Below, piece by piece: positions 30,601 to 36,876 of a DNA stretch of 64,000 nucleotides. Source of the stretch: Lachnospiraceae bacterium (GTDB taxonomy: Bacteria; Bacillota; Clostridia; Lachnospirales; Lachnospiraceae); the NCBI GenBank assembly GCA_910575565.1, contig CAJTFL010000008.1, positions 12,179 to 76,178 on the forward strand, read 5' to 3'. Numbering within the stretch: the first letter of the stretch is position 1; every line of letters starts with the position of its first letter. Made by a program: the position numbers and the translations under genes. The notes beneath the pieces are model-generated. The model did not search any database. It was not told the origin of the DNA and was given only the letters and a program-made list of their open reading frames with translations.

Positions 30601-30782
30601 CAATGATGCCCAGTGAAAGCCCTATCGATTCAATGGTTATTGATGATGAAGGCGTGCCGCTGTTCGGCCTTCCAAGAACCGGGGACAGAGGCATTCCGGC
30701 AGGAGGACTTATTGGGATGATGCTTTTATCCCTGATGGCGGCTTGCGGAATCCATGTGAGGAAACGGGAAGAAGAGGAATAG
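21645..30782 (+). CDS. Giant LPxTG-anchored adhesin with beta-helix and Cna-B-like stalk, copy 2 (3045 aa)
   Basis: A paralogue of the adhesin at 1635. Signal peptide 1-36 ends VLAA; the conserved N-terminal domain covers about 43-165; the acidic repeat stalk runs to about 770 and holds two 13-residue repeat arrays. Residues 819-915 carry a beta-sandwich-like insertion (GESLCFGVEPKEGYEL) absent from copy 1. The shared VNVPDGAF domain is at about 919-1065. Two beta-helix regions (about 1073-1533 and 1936-2326, GGGIY/GGAI repeats) flank a block with ISEALKAAKDGDVIKL and a GIYLDGTKGKDE segment. A Cna-B-like domain starts near 2333, followed by three DUF7601-like repeats near 2454, 2586 and 2739. 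A TPEE-rich linker and LPRTGD (3009) precede the membrane helix. AAAGGAG lies upstream of the ATG. Surface attachment by sortase is expected; the ligand is unknown. Confidence 0.9.
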   Translation: MLRKIRRNYKRLVAFLLSAAMIITNVGGNAGTVLAAESQEERESSIFMVDGQEILEAVGELGDQEALDKEALEELEPALGQKGAIKKYEKLFLPEEGKVYELTLKIDLDLALEGTALQVFYNTKTKEVIFLYQNESGQAVDCCVNIDGYETKAVTVEANEANVSAEDGSGSEEENGEAPDGNGAGSSSGGSGSSGSGSGSGDSSSGGSNGSNGESSEDASGGSGDESFGGQSGDSGDEGSGSPSSGSGDERPEDGTGKEAIGEESKEDAPSADPAEKDGGEDNQDKNSEGKNPGEDSKADEDGETKGSGKEESKADGAEDDGKEESKADGAKDEGKEESRVDGSKDNAKEESKADDGKDSAKEETKAEENGDRNDQPGKETDGGKQEEGKPGHGASSKDEENGDGSSKEEGAGKEENSDKEEDGNGSKDEEKPDKGDSKEEGVDQGNKDAADKEDSGETSDDKGVKEDSGEASDDKGVKEDSGEASDDKGVKEGSVEASDDKGVKEGSGNKSDDQGEKENVSGGSGNRDSGERRRENTPSLSLSRHQAVAVAINLDEVREGEGAEEDRAKETDEEETEEKTTAKAEAVTEEEGEKEEKETTAAKETEKKTEKESAAKEETTAAKKQEEAAERENSDKTSEPAVKVETVGEAADEEMKAGTTEAAEQEAKDETVEAAGKETKAEISETAEEEAKAEPEKTIEKMTEAEGAKEESEAKDEAEGTETKSADSTSSTDENESKPAEEGEEEASKEESDNQGGSDRFSAGSSGADSQEITDDWEIPGRIYDTITIRETVNARAYCVALEDVQRIVEANQGAEAVSNEFQVSYRVNPAKAAEVKGDQLVAEGESLCFGVEPKEGYELAAVYANGDVLEAADAASLADSSAWDGYTYVYQVEEVVQALDIEIELEEAALAAQAAVYTAETDDAEFTVNVPDGAFTEEVILQVAKIEDEKQLSDLADQAEAALEKQQTVSSLLAYDISFISQSTGKEVEPAEAVSVSIRVKEPIAAEQKAKSAEKEATGVSVVHLPEDGKAEVVAATENVQETNFEFEAESFSIFVVATVAEAEGTAIVGDKRFDTLQAAIDAVDGEDNTIYLLHDVAENIVSSGKNYVLDLGGFTITNADAKKNIYKINGGTVVIQNGIIDGDKLGSGTKGKGVYVTQKAKLALENCAVKRCSGSGIYASSADTVTIDSGSEITENTSGSGGGIYLYTGSLAIKGGSKITNNTASSNGYGIYVGGGDISINDAEISGNGYSNDKAVGVFLSNSNADIRNAVFSKNGGFRVENRGEKNVLLNHVSFNENKGESVLYISNHKALWGSDIAGEFKANDCRFFNNHVTGKYAVVFLSGKGAKTFEECMFQENSGTNAALGVIGFNSTENYYCNITVDGCEFLDNNVGKAGAIYNNGKANIINVNHSFIAGNTGNQAGAIYTNDGTNNRNGSVRVADTIIKNNIGAATGGIYVSRGKFQMDGGALYDNICQEENHDVKLGNSVAVNILAAKDMKDEEVNFGGYVWKQVNGAGTYSEALKANSGNWYAFKEKSQDVVQIGGTAYGSISEALKAAKDGDVIKLTAESLPVEESLIIDHDITIDMNGCKLLGNFSSRGSNGIYVQSGKSLTFIGTGESDINIGVRLGGKLNLNGNAVFTGTIQNEGSLVLNENAVLANAVMVRKTGKVTVSHWLDAVEVKLDGGSFELPANVAVGKLTISENDQLGISETVINGSVDELELGQSGLGAKATLNGKIGTLKLGHYKRFNGSTNDKSSYPETYAGKDFYADKMVLTPAWDSISREDAINPEKEMDDIVVIQGLDGEKIREDQVNLEQTTWTDPFVGNGSGVYKFLIKIMLSEDGNIILHKSNSDGIYLDGTKGKDEEGYGWTADKPVQTFAEAKKLLESTDYPENVSKTIWIVGAVTIKGAEEWTLSGKGMVQRYPFYTSELIRVQQGGSLILQDITIDGSRPKDGDRSYLSDRPIIMNEAGGTLEIRENAVLQNNYNQYRNVGFEGGAIRNAGKLVMQGGSIQGNHAVSGGGIFNCGEFIFSGGKIKDNHAEGTHTSNGVSSGSGINSAGGGVFIAKSGTMRMTGGEISENSAYIGGGISLGNEHNVYVGGELFMESSDGSGGGSITGNVSNKEGGGIFVQMGCKAEITAGSITGNTSNGGDFGGGGIYVNGGDAQKAATGLPNGVLTLKNVKISENTASASGGGIAACPSSGVKLYLKNGGMICNNNGGKGDVYIDNTVIQYIPRNPDPKRIYISRYMHNGELYKWKYVEDDREVPAKYLSRYFNSAEGTYLSIYSAATVEEDEGLSVFITGNKAPQGGGIGSNGEIIIGDADEPDFQIQVKKIWQDENGKELSPEELKDVIDSSIDLLEFKLWRRLKGSVEDPDEGWELVESGYSGLRNGVWQICTFNHLQKKNKEGKEWEYKITETSGDAFINVKNEWEEDSDNSVISVWKAYNQPVYSLKVMKTVRDMYGQNGTEKERFTFTITLKDKNGNPYQGEIKAVNQDDEKITVIANEQGQIKHSLGDGEFIRLEGLLAGTKYSIEEQLSPGYDASSSGINGTIIGSTVKETEVKPGENLVEFVNTTKEPHGNLTISKEVSGKDGDKEKEWHFTVKLTKVNDKGEEVALEPSGGKIYEFLYEKYERGGEKIESGKVNMPKAVPGTANYGLALFTNEKGRSEKIALTHNQYVIIYGLPLGTGYAVVETEADRDHYKTEVEDHNATGVINQDNQEVSVKFINTRETGSLSIQKTVTGQKGDKTKRFNFTITLTGKDGQPLTGTYPYTGSVTEEGAEAPPSGSCTFNAKGEAQISLRHGQKVTFTGIPAGVSYKVTEAEANQDGYTTKETDAEGTLVKDGEKTARFVNDKPDVPEETTPTESDTPEETTPTEPDTPEETTPTESGTPEETAPTESAVPEETTPAEPTAPEETSPTEPSIPEETTPPENPTTPARPSGGGGGGRDRDRNPSLTPEPEPIPPEEVPLANINPEDVPLAMMPSESPIDSMVIDDEGVPLFGLPRTGDRGIPAGGLIGMMLLSLMAACGIHVRKREEEE
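22572..22766 (+). repeat. 39-bp (13-residue) coding repeat in adhesin 2, array A
   Basis: The units begin KEESKADG and recur every 39 bases at 22572, 22611, 22650, 22689 and 22728. They form part of the acidic stalk. Confidence 0.85.
23006..23190 (+). repeat. 39-bp (13-residue) coding repeat in adhesin 2, array B
   Basis: Units encoding SGEASDDKGVKED recur every 39 bases at 23006, 23045, 23084, 23123 and 23162. Two internal units are nearly identical in DNA, which points to recent slippage or unequal crossing over. Confidence 0.9.
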
Positions 30783-30838
30783 AGGGACGGAAGAAAAGGG
30801 AAGCTGATCGTTCCCGCTTGTTAAAGTTAAAAGGAATG

Positions 30839-30875
30839 GGAAGGCTGCAAAAGGACTTTGCAGCCTTCCTTTTCT
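30839..30875 (+). terminator. Rho-independent terminator after adhesin 2
   Basis: A perfect 13-bp stem GGAAGGCTGCAAA / TTTGCAGCCTTCC with a five-base loop is followed by TTTTCT, 57 bases after the adhesin stop codon. Confidence 0.95.
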
Positions 30876-30950
30876 ATTGTTAAAAATCTCATTCCATTTG
30901 AAAAAAGATTATTGTATAATTGTATTTATAGAAGCGAATGGAAGCGGTGA

Positions 30951-30990
30951 AGAACGCCAAAAACAAAAAATTTTTGTCGTTCACTATAAA
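30951..30990 (+). repeat. Dispersed 40-bp repeat, copy A
   Basis: This 40-bp sequence (AGAACGCCAAAAACAAAAAA then a TTTTTGTCGTT half) matches 38621-38660 at about 35 of 40 positions without gaps. AACG-CCAAAA and its near complement could form a hairpin. This copy lies downstream of adhesin 2; the other lies in the leader of adhesin 3. Confidence 0.7.
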
Positions 30991-31009
30991 ATTGGAGAGA
31001 AGCGGATGA

Positions 31010-31425
31010 TGGATCAAAATCTGTAGGGGAGGGCATATTCAGTATTACGCAACATCATATCGAAAAAGCCCCGATCATGAAGGACGGGCAGCAATACGGT
31101 ATGATGGAAAAGAAATCATTAAAGGCTGCTATTGGAATAATTGGATGAAAGCAAGATTATTTCCCCGGGATGAAAAATGGGAAAGGCGCATGGCCGTGGA
31201 AAATGCGTATATGGATGATGTGGCATTGAAATTGGGCGTTTTTGACCAGCGTTGTTTTTATCAGGCATTTGAAGAGTTTGAACATCAAAGCATTGAAGAA
31301 AGCTTGGTTAGCGATAATTTGATAATAAGGATATTGGCGACAAAGATTTTTTAAGTCTTGAAATAGAGCATCCACGATGCATGACAGTAGCGCAGTTTTT
31401 AGAAAATGAAGGTGTGGAGGAATAA
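31010..31425 (+). pseudogene. Frameshifted remnant of an unrecognised gene
   Basis: An open frame without a start codon (31010-31354) contains YDGKEIIKGCYWNNWMKARL and ends IIRILATKIF. The next frame continues as NKDIGDKDFLSLEIEHPRC and MTVAQFLENEGVEE up to TAA at 31425. A single shift near 31315-31325 would join them into one protein of about 135 residues. The 5' end is also broken: a possible start with GGAGAG upstream (31007) reaches a stop after five codons. I do not recognise the family. Confidence 0.45.
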
Positions 31426-31488
31426 GTCTCATATATGCTCAAAGGGGGCTTGCACCCCAGGAAGGAAAAGGGGATGGCTGCACACACA

Positions 31489-32658
31489 CTAAACACACCC
31501 CCACTCAACACACTGAGCTTCTTCCGGAGTCGGGGGAAGGGTTTTTCCAAGCATCTTATTTATCACACTTTCCGGGACGGCATCCGCCCTGTTGCAGTTG
31601 CGTTCCACCCTTTTGTCCCAGGCCGTCTCCAGATAAACGATCCGTACCCTTGCCCCATACCGTTCAAACAGCCCGGCCAGCTTCAGCCTTGTATCCTTCG
31701 TCAAGTTTGTGGCATTCCAGATAAACGGCTGTTTTCTTCGCAAATACTCCCGCGCTTGTTCCTGCGCCGTCTGGATCACCAGTCCCTGGTTATCCGTCGG
31801 CTTGATCCGAAGCTTAGTTCTTATGTCATCTAATGATACCACGGGCAGTCTGGGAGCGTTCTCATGGATCCAGGTGTCCTTCCCTGTCCCTGGCAGGCCG
31901 GACAGCATGATCACTTCCCCCCAAGTATTATCGTAGAGCGCTTGATCTGGCTGCACATTCCGTCCGGACAGATAGGCGTGCTTGGCACAAAGATCAGAGA
32001 AGGGGTAAGGCCCGTTAAGGCAGCCTGACTCATGAGCCATTAGCCCGGCCAGCTGTACCTGTGCCAATCCTGTCTCAATATCATCGGCAATCCGGCCTTT
32101 CACGTCGGCTTCAGCCAGCATACACAGCATTTTCCAGGAAAACCCAGGAGCAAGCTCGCCAATAGCTGCCACTTCCCGCGTTTTCCTTTCAGGGTTTTCC
32201 CGCTCCATCAGACGAACCGGAAGCATATGGTATCTGATTAATGTGCAAACCGTTTCCCGCATTGCCATAGCATGAGGATTTCCGCAAAGTCCCCAGTCCC
32301 GCCACAGGAATTCCCTGACGATCTGGCTGCCAGTGGAAGCGTGGTGGGGCGATGTCCAGACGCCCTCCTCCAGCCGGGTAGTTTTTGCTTTGCCTAGATC
32401 GTGAAGCAGCGCTGCCAGAAACAGCTGGGGTTTTTGCCGGGGTGGCAGTTGGTGGAAAGCCGTGTTCTTGGCTAATTCGCGGCATACCATCTGCGTATGG
32501 GTGTATACATCCCCCTCACCATGGAAAGCTGGGTTTTGTTTCGTTTTCCCCATCTCCGGGAAACAAGTACCGGAAAACAGCCGGTGGACTTCATTCCATG
32601 GAATTTCGTCTGACGGGGATTTGGGGATGTATGGTTCTATTTCGTTCATCAGGTTCAT
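31489..32658 (-). CDS. HD-Pnk: HD phosphohydrolase fused to P-loop polynucleotide kinase
   Basis: A 389-residue two-domain end-healing enzyme. The HD domain (about 20-200) shows H54 (VYTHTQMV), the H86-D87 doublet (LLHDLGKAKTT), H144 and D185 (LAEADVKGR). The kinase domain (about 247-380) has Walker A GLPGTGKDTW (G254-K260), VVSLDDIR and WNATNLTKDTR. In the characterised HD-Pnk family the HD part removes 2',3'-cyclic or terminal phosphate and the kinase phosphorylates 5'-OH ends; that activity is inferred here. It starts at ATG 32658 with AAGGAGG 9 bases upstream. It is the last gene of the minus-strand operon, 51 bases after the RNA ligase. Together with the ligase it could repair broken RNA, for example cleaved tRNA. 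Confidence 0.85.
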   Translation of the reverse strand: MNLMNEIEPYIPKSPSDEIPWNEVHRLFSGTCFPEMGKTKQNPAFHGEGDVYTHTQMVCRELAKNTAFHQLPPRQKPQLFLAALLHDLGKAKTTRLEEGVWTSPHHASTGSQIVREFLWRDWGLCGNPHAMAMRETVCTLIRYHMLPVRLMERENPERKTREVAAIGELAPGFSWKMLCMLAEADVKGRIADDIETGLAQVQLAGLMAHESGCLNGPYPFSDLCAKHAYLSGRNVQPDQALYDNTWGEVIMLSGLPGTGKDTWIHENAPRLPVVSLDDIRTKLRIKPTDNQGLVIQTAQEQAREYLRRKQPFIWNATNLTKDTRLKLAGLFERYGARVRIVYLETAWDKRVERNCNRADAVPESVINKMLGKTLPPTPEEAQCVEWGCV

Positions 32659-32709
32659 TATGCCCTGCCTCCTTGTTCCCTTTATTCCAATAGGTTTATC
32701 CCAGTAGGT

Positions 32710-33519
32710 TTATCCAAACAGGTTTTCCACAGGAATTGCCAGCTGATTAGGGATAATCGGTTTGTCGATCCAGTGTGCTTCCGAAAAGTCCACGCATTGC
32801 AGGAATGCTGCCCGCACAAACTTCATCCGCTCCACAACCTGACCGCCTTCCTCAACTTTGATATAAAGCCCTTCCATCATCCCGGACAATTCCGTTTCGC
32901 GGCAGCTTCTTTCCGGATCCAACCCCAGTTTAACTGCTGCATCGTACAGGTTTTGCCGTTGGTTTCCGGTGACATACCGGGATTTTCCAAGGAGCGTTAG
33001 CATCGCGTCTTTCGTTTTATAGTGCCCTTCGCCGAGAACCGGGACAGATACCACAGGCGCGCCCTTTAGCATTTTGTGCCTTGCCGGTGTGTCCAGGAAA
33101 ATCCCGGTTTTCCGGTCCAGGATGTCAAATTCCAGGAAGTAGTGGGGGAGCGCGTCATAGAAAACCGTGTGCTTGGCGTAAACCCATTCGCCGTACATAA
33201 TGTATCTTGTGCCTAAAAGCTCAAAAAAACGGTTCCGGTGCGCGTTTGCCCACTGCTTCATCAAGTTATAATGGCGCTCGCGATATCCGCCGGTCAAGTA
33301 ATGCCCCCGGCTTTGTAGCAAAAGCTCTCCGTTTGGAGCGAAAGAGATTGCCGAATTTGCGCCGTCGCATTTTTCTTCAATGACTAGATGCCTGTCCTTG
33401 ATGGATTCAAAGGGGATCTGGCTTAAATCCTCATCTCCGGGCTGGAGGCGGGAGCCTTCGATGTGGGGGGTTCTGGGGTATTTGCATATCGTATCGTTAA
33501 ACAATCCGTGGGTTTCCAT
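32710..33519 (-). CDS. ATP-dependent RNA ligase
   Basis: A 269-residue nucleotidyltransferase of the RNA ligase family. Motif I is EEKCDG with the adenylated lysine K50. Downstream are LLLQSRG, motif III-like MYGEWVYAKH, FLEFDILDR, motif IV EGLYIKVEEGG and motif V MKFVR. It lacks an obvious extra C-terminal domain and is shorter than T4 Rnl2. Ligases of this type seal 3'-OH/5'-phosphate ends through an AMP intermediate. The partner HD-Pnk downstream would make those ends. A 40-bp triplicated sequence separates it from the methyltransferase upstream. A DNA nick-sealing role cannot be excluded from sequence. Confidence 0.87.
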   Translation of the reverse strand: METHGLFNDTICKYPRTPHIEGSRLQPGDEDLSQIPFESIKDRHLVIEEKCDGANSAISFAPNGELLLQSRGHYLTGGYRERHYNLMKQWANAHRNRFFELLGTRYIMYGEWVYAKHTVFYDALPHYFLEFDILDRKTGIFLDTPARHKMLKGAPVVSVPVLGEGHYKTKDAMLTLLGKSRYVTGNQRQNLYDAAVKLGLDPERSCRETELSGMMEGLYIKVEEGGQVVERMKFVRAAFLQCVDFSEAHWIDKPIIPNQLAIPVENLFG

Positions 33520-33525
33520 AGACGT

Positions 33526-33645
33526 TCCTTTCTACCGTGCTAAAGCTGCTGCCATAAACAGATGGTTCTTTCTACCGCGCTAAAGTCGCTGCCATAAACA
33601 GATGGTTCTTTCTACTGCGCTAAGGCCGCTGCCATAAACAGGTGG
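33526..33645 (-). repeat. Three 40-bp tandem units overlapping the methyltransferase 3' end
   Basis: The unit holds the last codons of the methyltransferase (HLFMAAALA) and its TAG stop. It is repeated twice more with a 40-bp period (cores at 33531, 33571 and 33611). Each copy still encodes a similar tail and ends in TAG. The repeat fills the gap to the RNA ligase and explains why that gap is larger than the others in the operon. Confidence 0.85.
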
Positions 33646-34316
33646 CCTTCTACGCCGTCAAAATGCAGCCTTGTGCATCCGGCTGCGCTAAACATCTGCG
33701 ACAGCTTGTCTTTTGTCAGCAGGTGGATGTGCTCTGGGTTATTATCCGGCTTGGATGGCACAGTTACAACCACGTACTGTTTAGCCATCTTCACCGCCGT
33801 GGCCACCGCCCTTTCCACATCGGGGATATGTTCCAGGACTTCCAGCATAGTGACCACATCAAATCTGTCATCAGGATAGGGTTGATGGCAGATATCGTTT
33901 TGTTCTGCATGAAGCTGGCAAAATCCGCCGTCGGCCAGTTCATTGAGGAACGTTACCCGCTTTTCCAGCAGATCAAAGGATGTTACCTGAACCCAGGGAA
34001 ATTCCTTCATAAAGGGGATCAGGAATACGCCGCGCCCGCTCCCCACATCCAGCATCGTTTCAAAGGAAATCGAGTGCAGGAAGCCCAGTGTCCTTTTCGT
34101 TCGCGGCAGGATCTGTGTGCCTGTTTTAAAGGGATATAGCTTCAGTCCGGCTTCCTGGCCTGCGGTGACGATTTGGATTAATTCATCGTCCGTGCATTCA
34201 TCAGCGGTTTTTTGCCGCATACATTCTGGCAAGGCTGGGATTCCCGTCCTTCTTCCATGGCCAAGGAGCCATGCTGCCGCTGTCCTTATGTCATAGCGTT
34301 CTTCTAAATCATTCAT
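33612..34316 (-). CDS. Class I SAM-dependent methyltransferase of the RNA-repair operon
   Basis: A 234-residue protein. The SAM-binding motif is MLDVGSGRGVF (residues 88-98), with the acidic post-I strand SFDLLEKR and the motif MLEVLEHIPD (E159, E162, H163). Histidines follow at 196 and 198 (NPEHIHLL). An ExxEH set plus a later histidine recalls the metal site of Hen1 RNA 2'-O-methyltransferases, which accompany Pnkp in other bacterial repair operons. The same motif also occurs in UbiG-like enzymes, so a Hen1-like role is only a hypothesis. It starts 12 bases after the stop of the 2H/phosphatase gene, so the two are clearly co-transcribed. Confidence 0.75.
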   Translation of the reverse strand: MNDLEERYDIRTAAAWLLGHGRRTGIPALPECMRQKTADECTDDELIQIVTAGQEAGLKLYPFKTGTQILPRTKRTLGFLHSISFETMLDVGSGRGVFLIPFMKEFPWVQVTSFDLLEKRVTFLNELADGGFCQLHAEQNDICHQPYPDDRFDVVTMLEVLEHIPDVERAVATAVKMAKQYVVVTVPSKPDNNPEHIHLLTKDKLSQMFSAAGCTRLHFDGVEGHLFMAAALAQ

Positions 34317-34328
34317 TTGGTATGTCCC

Positions 34329-35498
34329 TTATTTCTTTACGTATTTCCTGTATTCCGTTTCAAATGTGTCCAGGTAATTCACTGCCCGTTCATAAAGCTC
34401 ATCAAACGCCTGCCTGCGGGTGATTTCCCCATATTCAGGATCCCGTACGCCGCAGAAAAAGCGGCTGACACGGTGAAATTTTTCCTTGGGCAGGCACAGC
34501 CACGACATACGCTCCATCGCACCAGTGGTGATTGCGGCAAAATCGCTGAAGAATGGAATTTCTTCATCCTCCAGGTACTTTGCTGCCGAATAGGATCTGT
34601 CCGGGTTTATCCCGCGTTCTTCCAGTATACCCCATACTTCTTCGGAAACTGGCCAGCCTTGTGTGTTTGGGTAAGCAGACCGTGCCGCCCCCATTACCGG
34701 CAGATTCCGTTCTCTCGCCAGGTGGTTCACGATATTGGCGGCCATGATGCTGCGGTTTAGGCCGCCGTCACAGCAGAAACAGATCCGTTTAGGGATGTCC
34801 AAGTAGCTCTGCATATCAAGAAAGCTTTGGGCAGTGAGGCTTTCCGGGCGGAAGGTAAACACGGGGGCATTCTCCCGATGGATCTGCGCGAAATCCAATG
34901 CTTTTCCAAGGCGTTCGCCGTCAAGCATACCTGGCTTGAAATAAGCAAGGGTGATATGCGGGGTCAGGGGGTATGGAAGGCGCATGATGGCGTCAAACTG
35001 ACCATATATTTTTAGGAGAAGCTCATAGTCCTGTTCCGTTTGGGGTTTCAGCAGCAGCACCAGGGATTTGGAAACCATATTGACGATCCGATCGGCTGCC
35101 ATCGTGATGGTCTGGCCGGCATAGTCTTTTTGGATTTCCTCTGTGATGGCCGCTGCGCTGTCCAGGCTTTCGGCTTTCTTGGCTCGATAACTTTCTTCCG
35201 TATGGGATATGCACATTTCCCGAGAGATAAGATCATGGAGCGTCATATGAAGCGAGGATGCAGGAAGGATTGACGCCAGCATATCGCCGCCCAATTTATG
35301 GTAAAGCACTTTCTGCATAAGCTGTATGATCTGCAGGCATTGATTCTCCAGCCGGAAAACCACCGTACTGCCAGGAAAAGAAGCATAGCTCCCATCTGGA
35401 TTGACTTTCTGGGATAATCCCTCATGTGTATGGAACGATCCGTGGATAGGCTCATATTTCCAGGCGGTTTGCTGCTCATAGCCTGATAATAAGGACAT
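34329..35498 (-). CDS. 2H phosphoesterase fused to low-molecular-weight phosphatase
   Basis: A 389-residue fusion. The N-terminal part (about 60-200) carries the two HxT motifs of the LigT-like 2H family: LHMTLHD (H84) and PHITLAYF (H181). 2H enzymes open 2',3'-cyclic phosphates. The C-terminal part (about 235-385) has the LMW-PTP P-loop CDGGLNRS, a CX5R motif with C243, and a later RDPEYG resembling the general-acid DP loop. The start at 35498 is chosen because AAGGAGGAGG lies directly upstream; the ORF extends 16 codons further without a site. It is the first gene of the operon with a methyltransferase, RNA ligase and HD-Pnk. The fusion suggests stepwise removal of a cyclic phosphate from an RNA 3' end. 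Protein tyrosine or arginine phosphatase activity remains possible. Confidence 0.75.
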   Translation of the reverse strand: MSLLSGYEQQTAWKYEPIHGSFHTHEGLSQKVNPDGSYASFPGSTVVFRLENQCLQIIQLMQKVLYHKLGGDMLASILPASSLHMTLHDLISREMCISHTEESYRAKKAESLDSAAAITEEIQKDYAGQTITMAADRIVNMVSKSLVLLLKPQTEQDYELLLKIYGQFDAIMRLPYPLTPHITLAYFKPGMLDGERLGKALDFAQIHRENAPVFTFRPESLTAQSFLDMQSYLDIPKRICFCCDGGLNRSIMAANIVNHLARERNLPVMGAARSAYPNTQGWPVSEEVWGILEERGINPDRSYSAAKYLEDEEIPFFSDFAAITTGAMERMSWLCLPKEKFHRVSRFFCGVRDPEYGEITRRQAFDELYERAVNYLDTFETEYRKYVKK

Positions 35499-35569
35499 AT
35501 TCCTCCTCCTTGATTCTTCATGGGCTTTCCGCTGCTTGCGCGGCATTCTTTTGCTCGCTGTTTATTAAA

Positions 35570-35604
35570 TTGCCAGTCTTGTAAGGAAAATACAAGACTG
35601 GCAA
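35570..35604 (-). terminator. Hairpin between the Rpn-type gene and the RNA-repair operon
   Basis: A perfect 14-bp stem TTGCCAGTCTTGTA / TACAAGACTGGCAA with a 7-base loop lies 9 bases after the Rpn-type gene. On the minus strand it is followed by ATTTAATAA, a weak T-tract, so termination may be partial. Confidence 0.6.
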
Positions 35605-35612
35605 AATTGACT

Positions 35613-36575
35613 TTACAGGTATTTTTTAGAGGCCTCAGGAGTTAGGTTATACTGCTCCTGAATTTTTGCAAGGATCGTCTGTGGCGGTATGCCTAAATTT
35701 TTTAATATGGAGACAGTCCCTTCAATGCCTTGGCTAATACCTTGGCTAATACCTTGGCTAATGCCTTGACTAATGCCATCTTGCCTTATGGCCTTTGCCT
35801 CATATTCCAGAATTTTTCCTCCCATAACCTTTTTCACTCCTTCCCGAACAGCATTGTATTTTATCGCGATATGTTCCAATACTTTGCTTGACATCTCGAT
35901 AATGGTACATTTGGTATATTCACTGATGATTCCTTGGTTTAAGAGTTCTTCCAGCTTATTTTTAATCTGTTCGTATTCTTCCTGTAATGCTTTTCGTTTT
36001 ATCTCGTCTTTTTCATATTGTTCAAACTGAGTCTCATGGGAAAAGATATAAAAAGGAATAAGCAGCAAGAGGTTTTTCTCAAAAATTTCCTCTAGTGTGT
36101 ATTGCTGGGACTTCATTACCCGAATATCATATTCTGAGGTTCCTCCTGGCGTGATTATCCGGGTTTTCAGTGTATCAGGCGTTGATTTATGATGCCTTAA
36201 AAATAATACGGCAGAGTGTGGCAGCGTTACAGTAAGGACATTTCCTTTAATGTTCCCTTCATCTAGGGCGATTTGTGTATCATATTCAAAGAATCTCACC
36301 AACATACTGTTATCAGTGCTGCTTTGGCATTCTAAATGATATTTTTTTGTTTCTGTTCCCACAATTTTAAAACTGGTATCCGTGATCCGCGTATCCTCAT
36401 TTCCGCCCTGCTGGTTTAGGAAGTGTTCATTTGGCGAAAAGATGATTTTTTCCTGCCCCGAATAATGTTCCCCAAATATTTCATTAATCAAGGGAATGAT
36501 TAAATGGCTGCAGTCGTTCAGCAGTGTGCGGAACACATCATCATAAGGTGTGCTTGTTATCCGTATATTTTCCAT
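35613..36575 (-). CDS. Rpn-type PD-(D/E)XK nuclease / transposase-like protein
   Basis: A 320-residue protein of the Rpn family (PD-(D/E)XK nuclease family transposase). The N-terminus PYDDVFRTLLND is typical. The nuclease core shows TRITDTSFKI followed by YHLECQSS, where the ExK motif appears as ExQ, common in this family. Then come RFFEYD and the region LLLIPFYIF. Near the C-terminus a five-residue repeat (ISQGI/SQG) occurs four times, encoded by 15-bp units. The start at 36575 is chosen because AAAGGA lies 9 bases upstream; the ORF extends 11 codons further. Family members promote RecA-independent recombination in E. coli; its role here is unknown. It is transcribed divergently from the third adhesin cassette. 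Confidence 0.8.
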   Translation of the reverse strand: MENIRITSTPYDDVFRTLLNDCSHLIIPLINEIFGEHYSGQEKIIFSPNEHFLNQQGGNEDTRITDTSFKIVGTETKKYHLECQSSTDNSMLVRFFEYDTQIALDEGNIKGNVLTVTLPHSAVLFLRHHKSTPDTLKTRIITPGGTSEYDIRVMKSQQYTLEEIFEKNLLLLIPFYIFSHETQFEQYEKDEIKRKALQEEYEQIKNKLEELLNQGIISEYTKCTIIEMSSKVLEHIAIKYNAVREGVKKVMGGKILEYEAKAIRQDGISQGISQGISQGISQGIEGTVSILKNLGIPPQTILAKIQEQYNLTPEASKKYL

Positions 36576-36876
36576 TGTTTTCGCCATTCCTTTCCAAAGC
36601 GCTAACAAGTTGTGAAAGTTTTGTCAAATTTTCTGCCCCTTGCTTCCTTTGCTTATAGTTTATCATATCGTACAAATATACTCAATGAAAAAATAGCGCT
36701 GTTTTAAACGTGAGGAATTCCCAGGTGATAGCTCAAATCGGGGAATGGGGGCATCCCAGGACGAATGCTTCTAAATATAATTAGCATAAGTATGAAATAA
36801 AGAAGAGGAATGCTTGCTTATCGCCTGCCATTAAGCTTCGTTCTCAGGATCCCTTTTATGTTTTGATCGAATTGTG

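Noticed and set aside
33642..35273. Plus-strand frames opposite the RNA-repair operon
   Set aside because: They are shadows; the minus-strand proteins carry clear catalytic motifs and proper ribosome binding sites.
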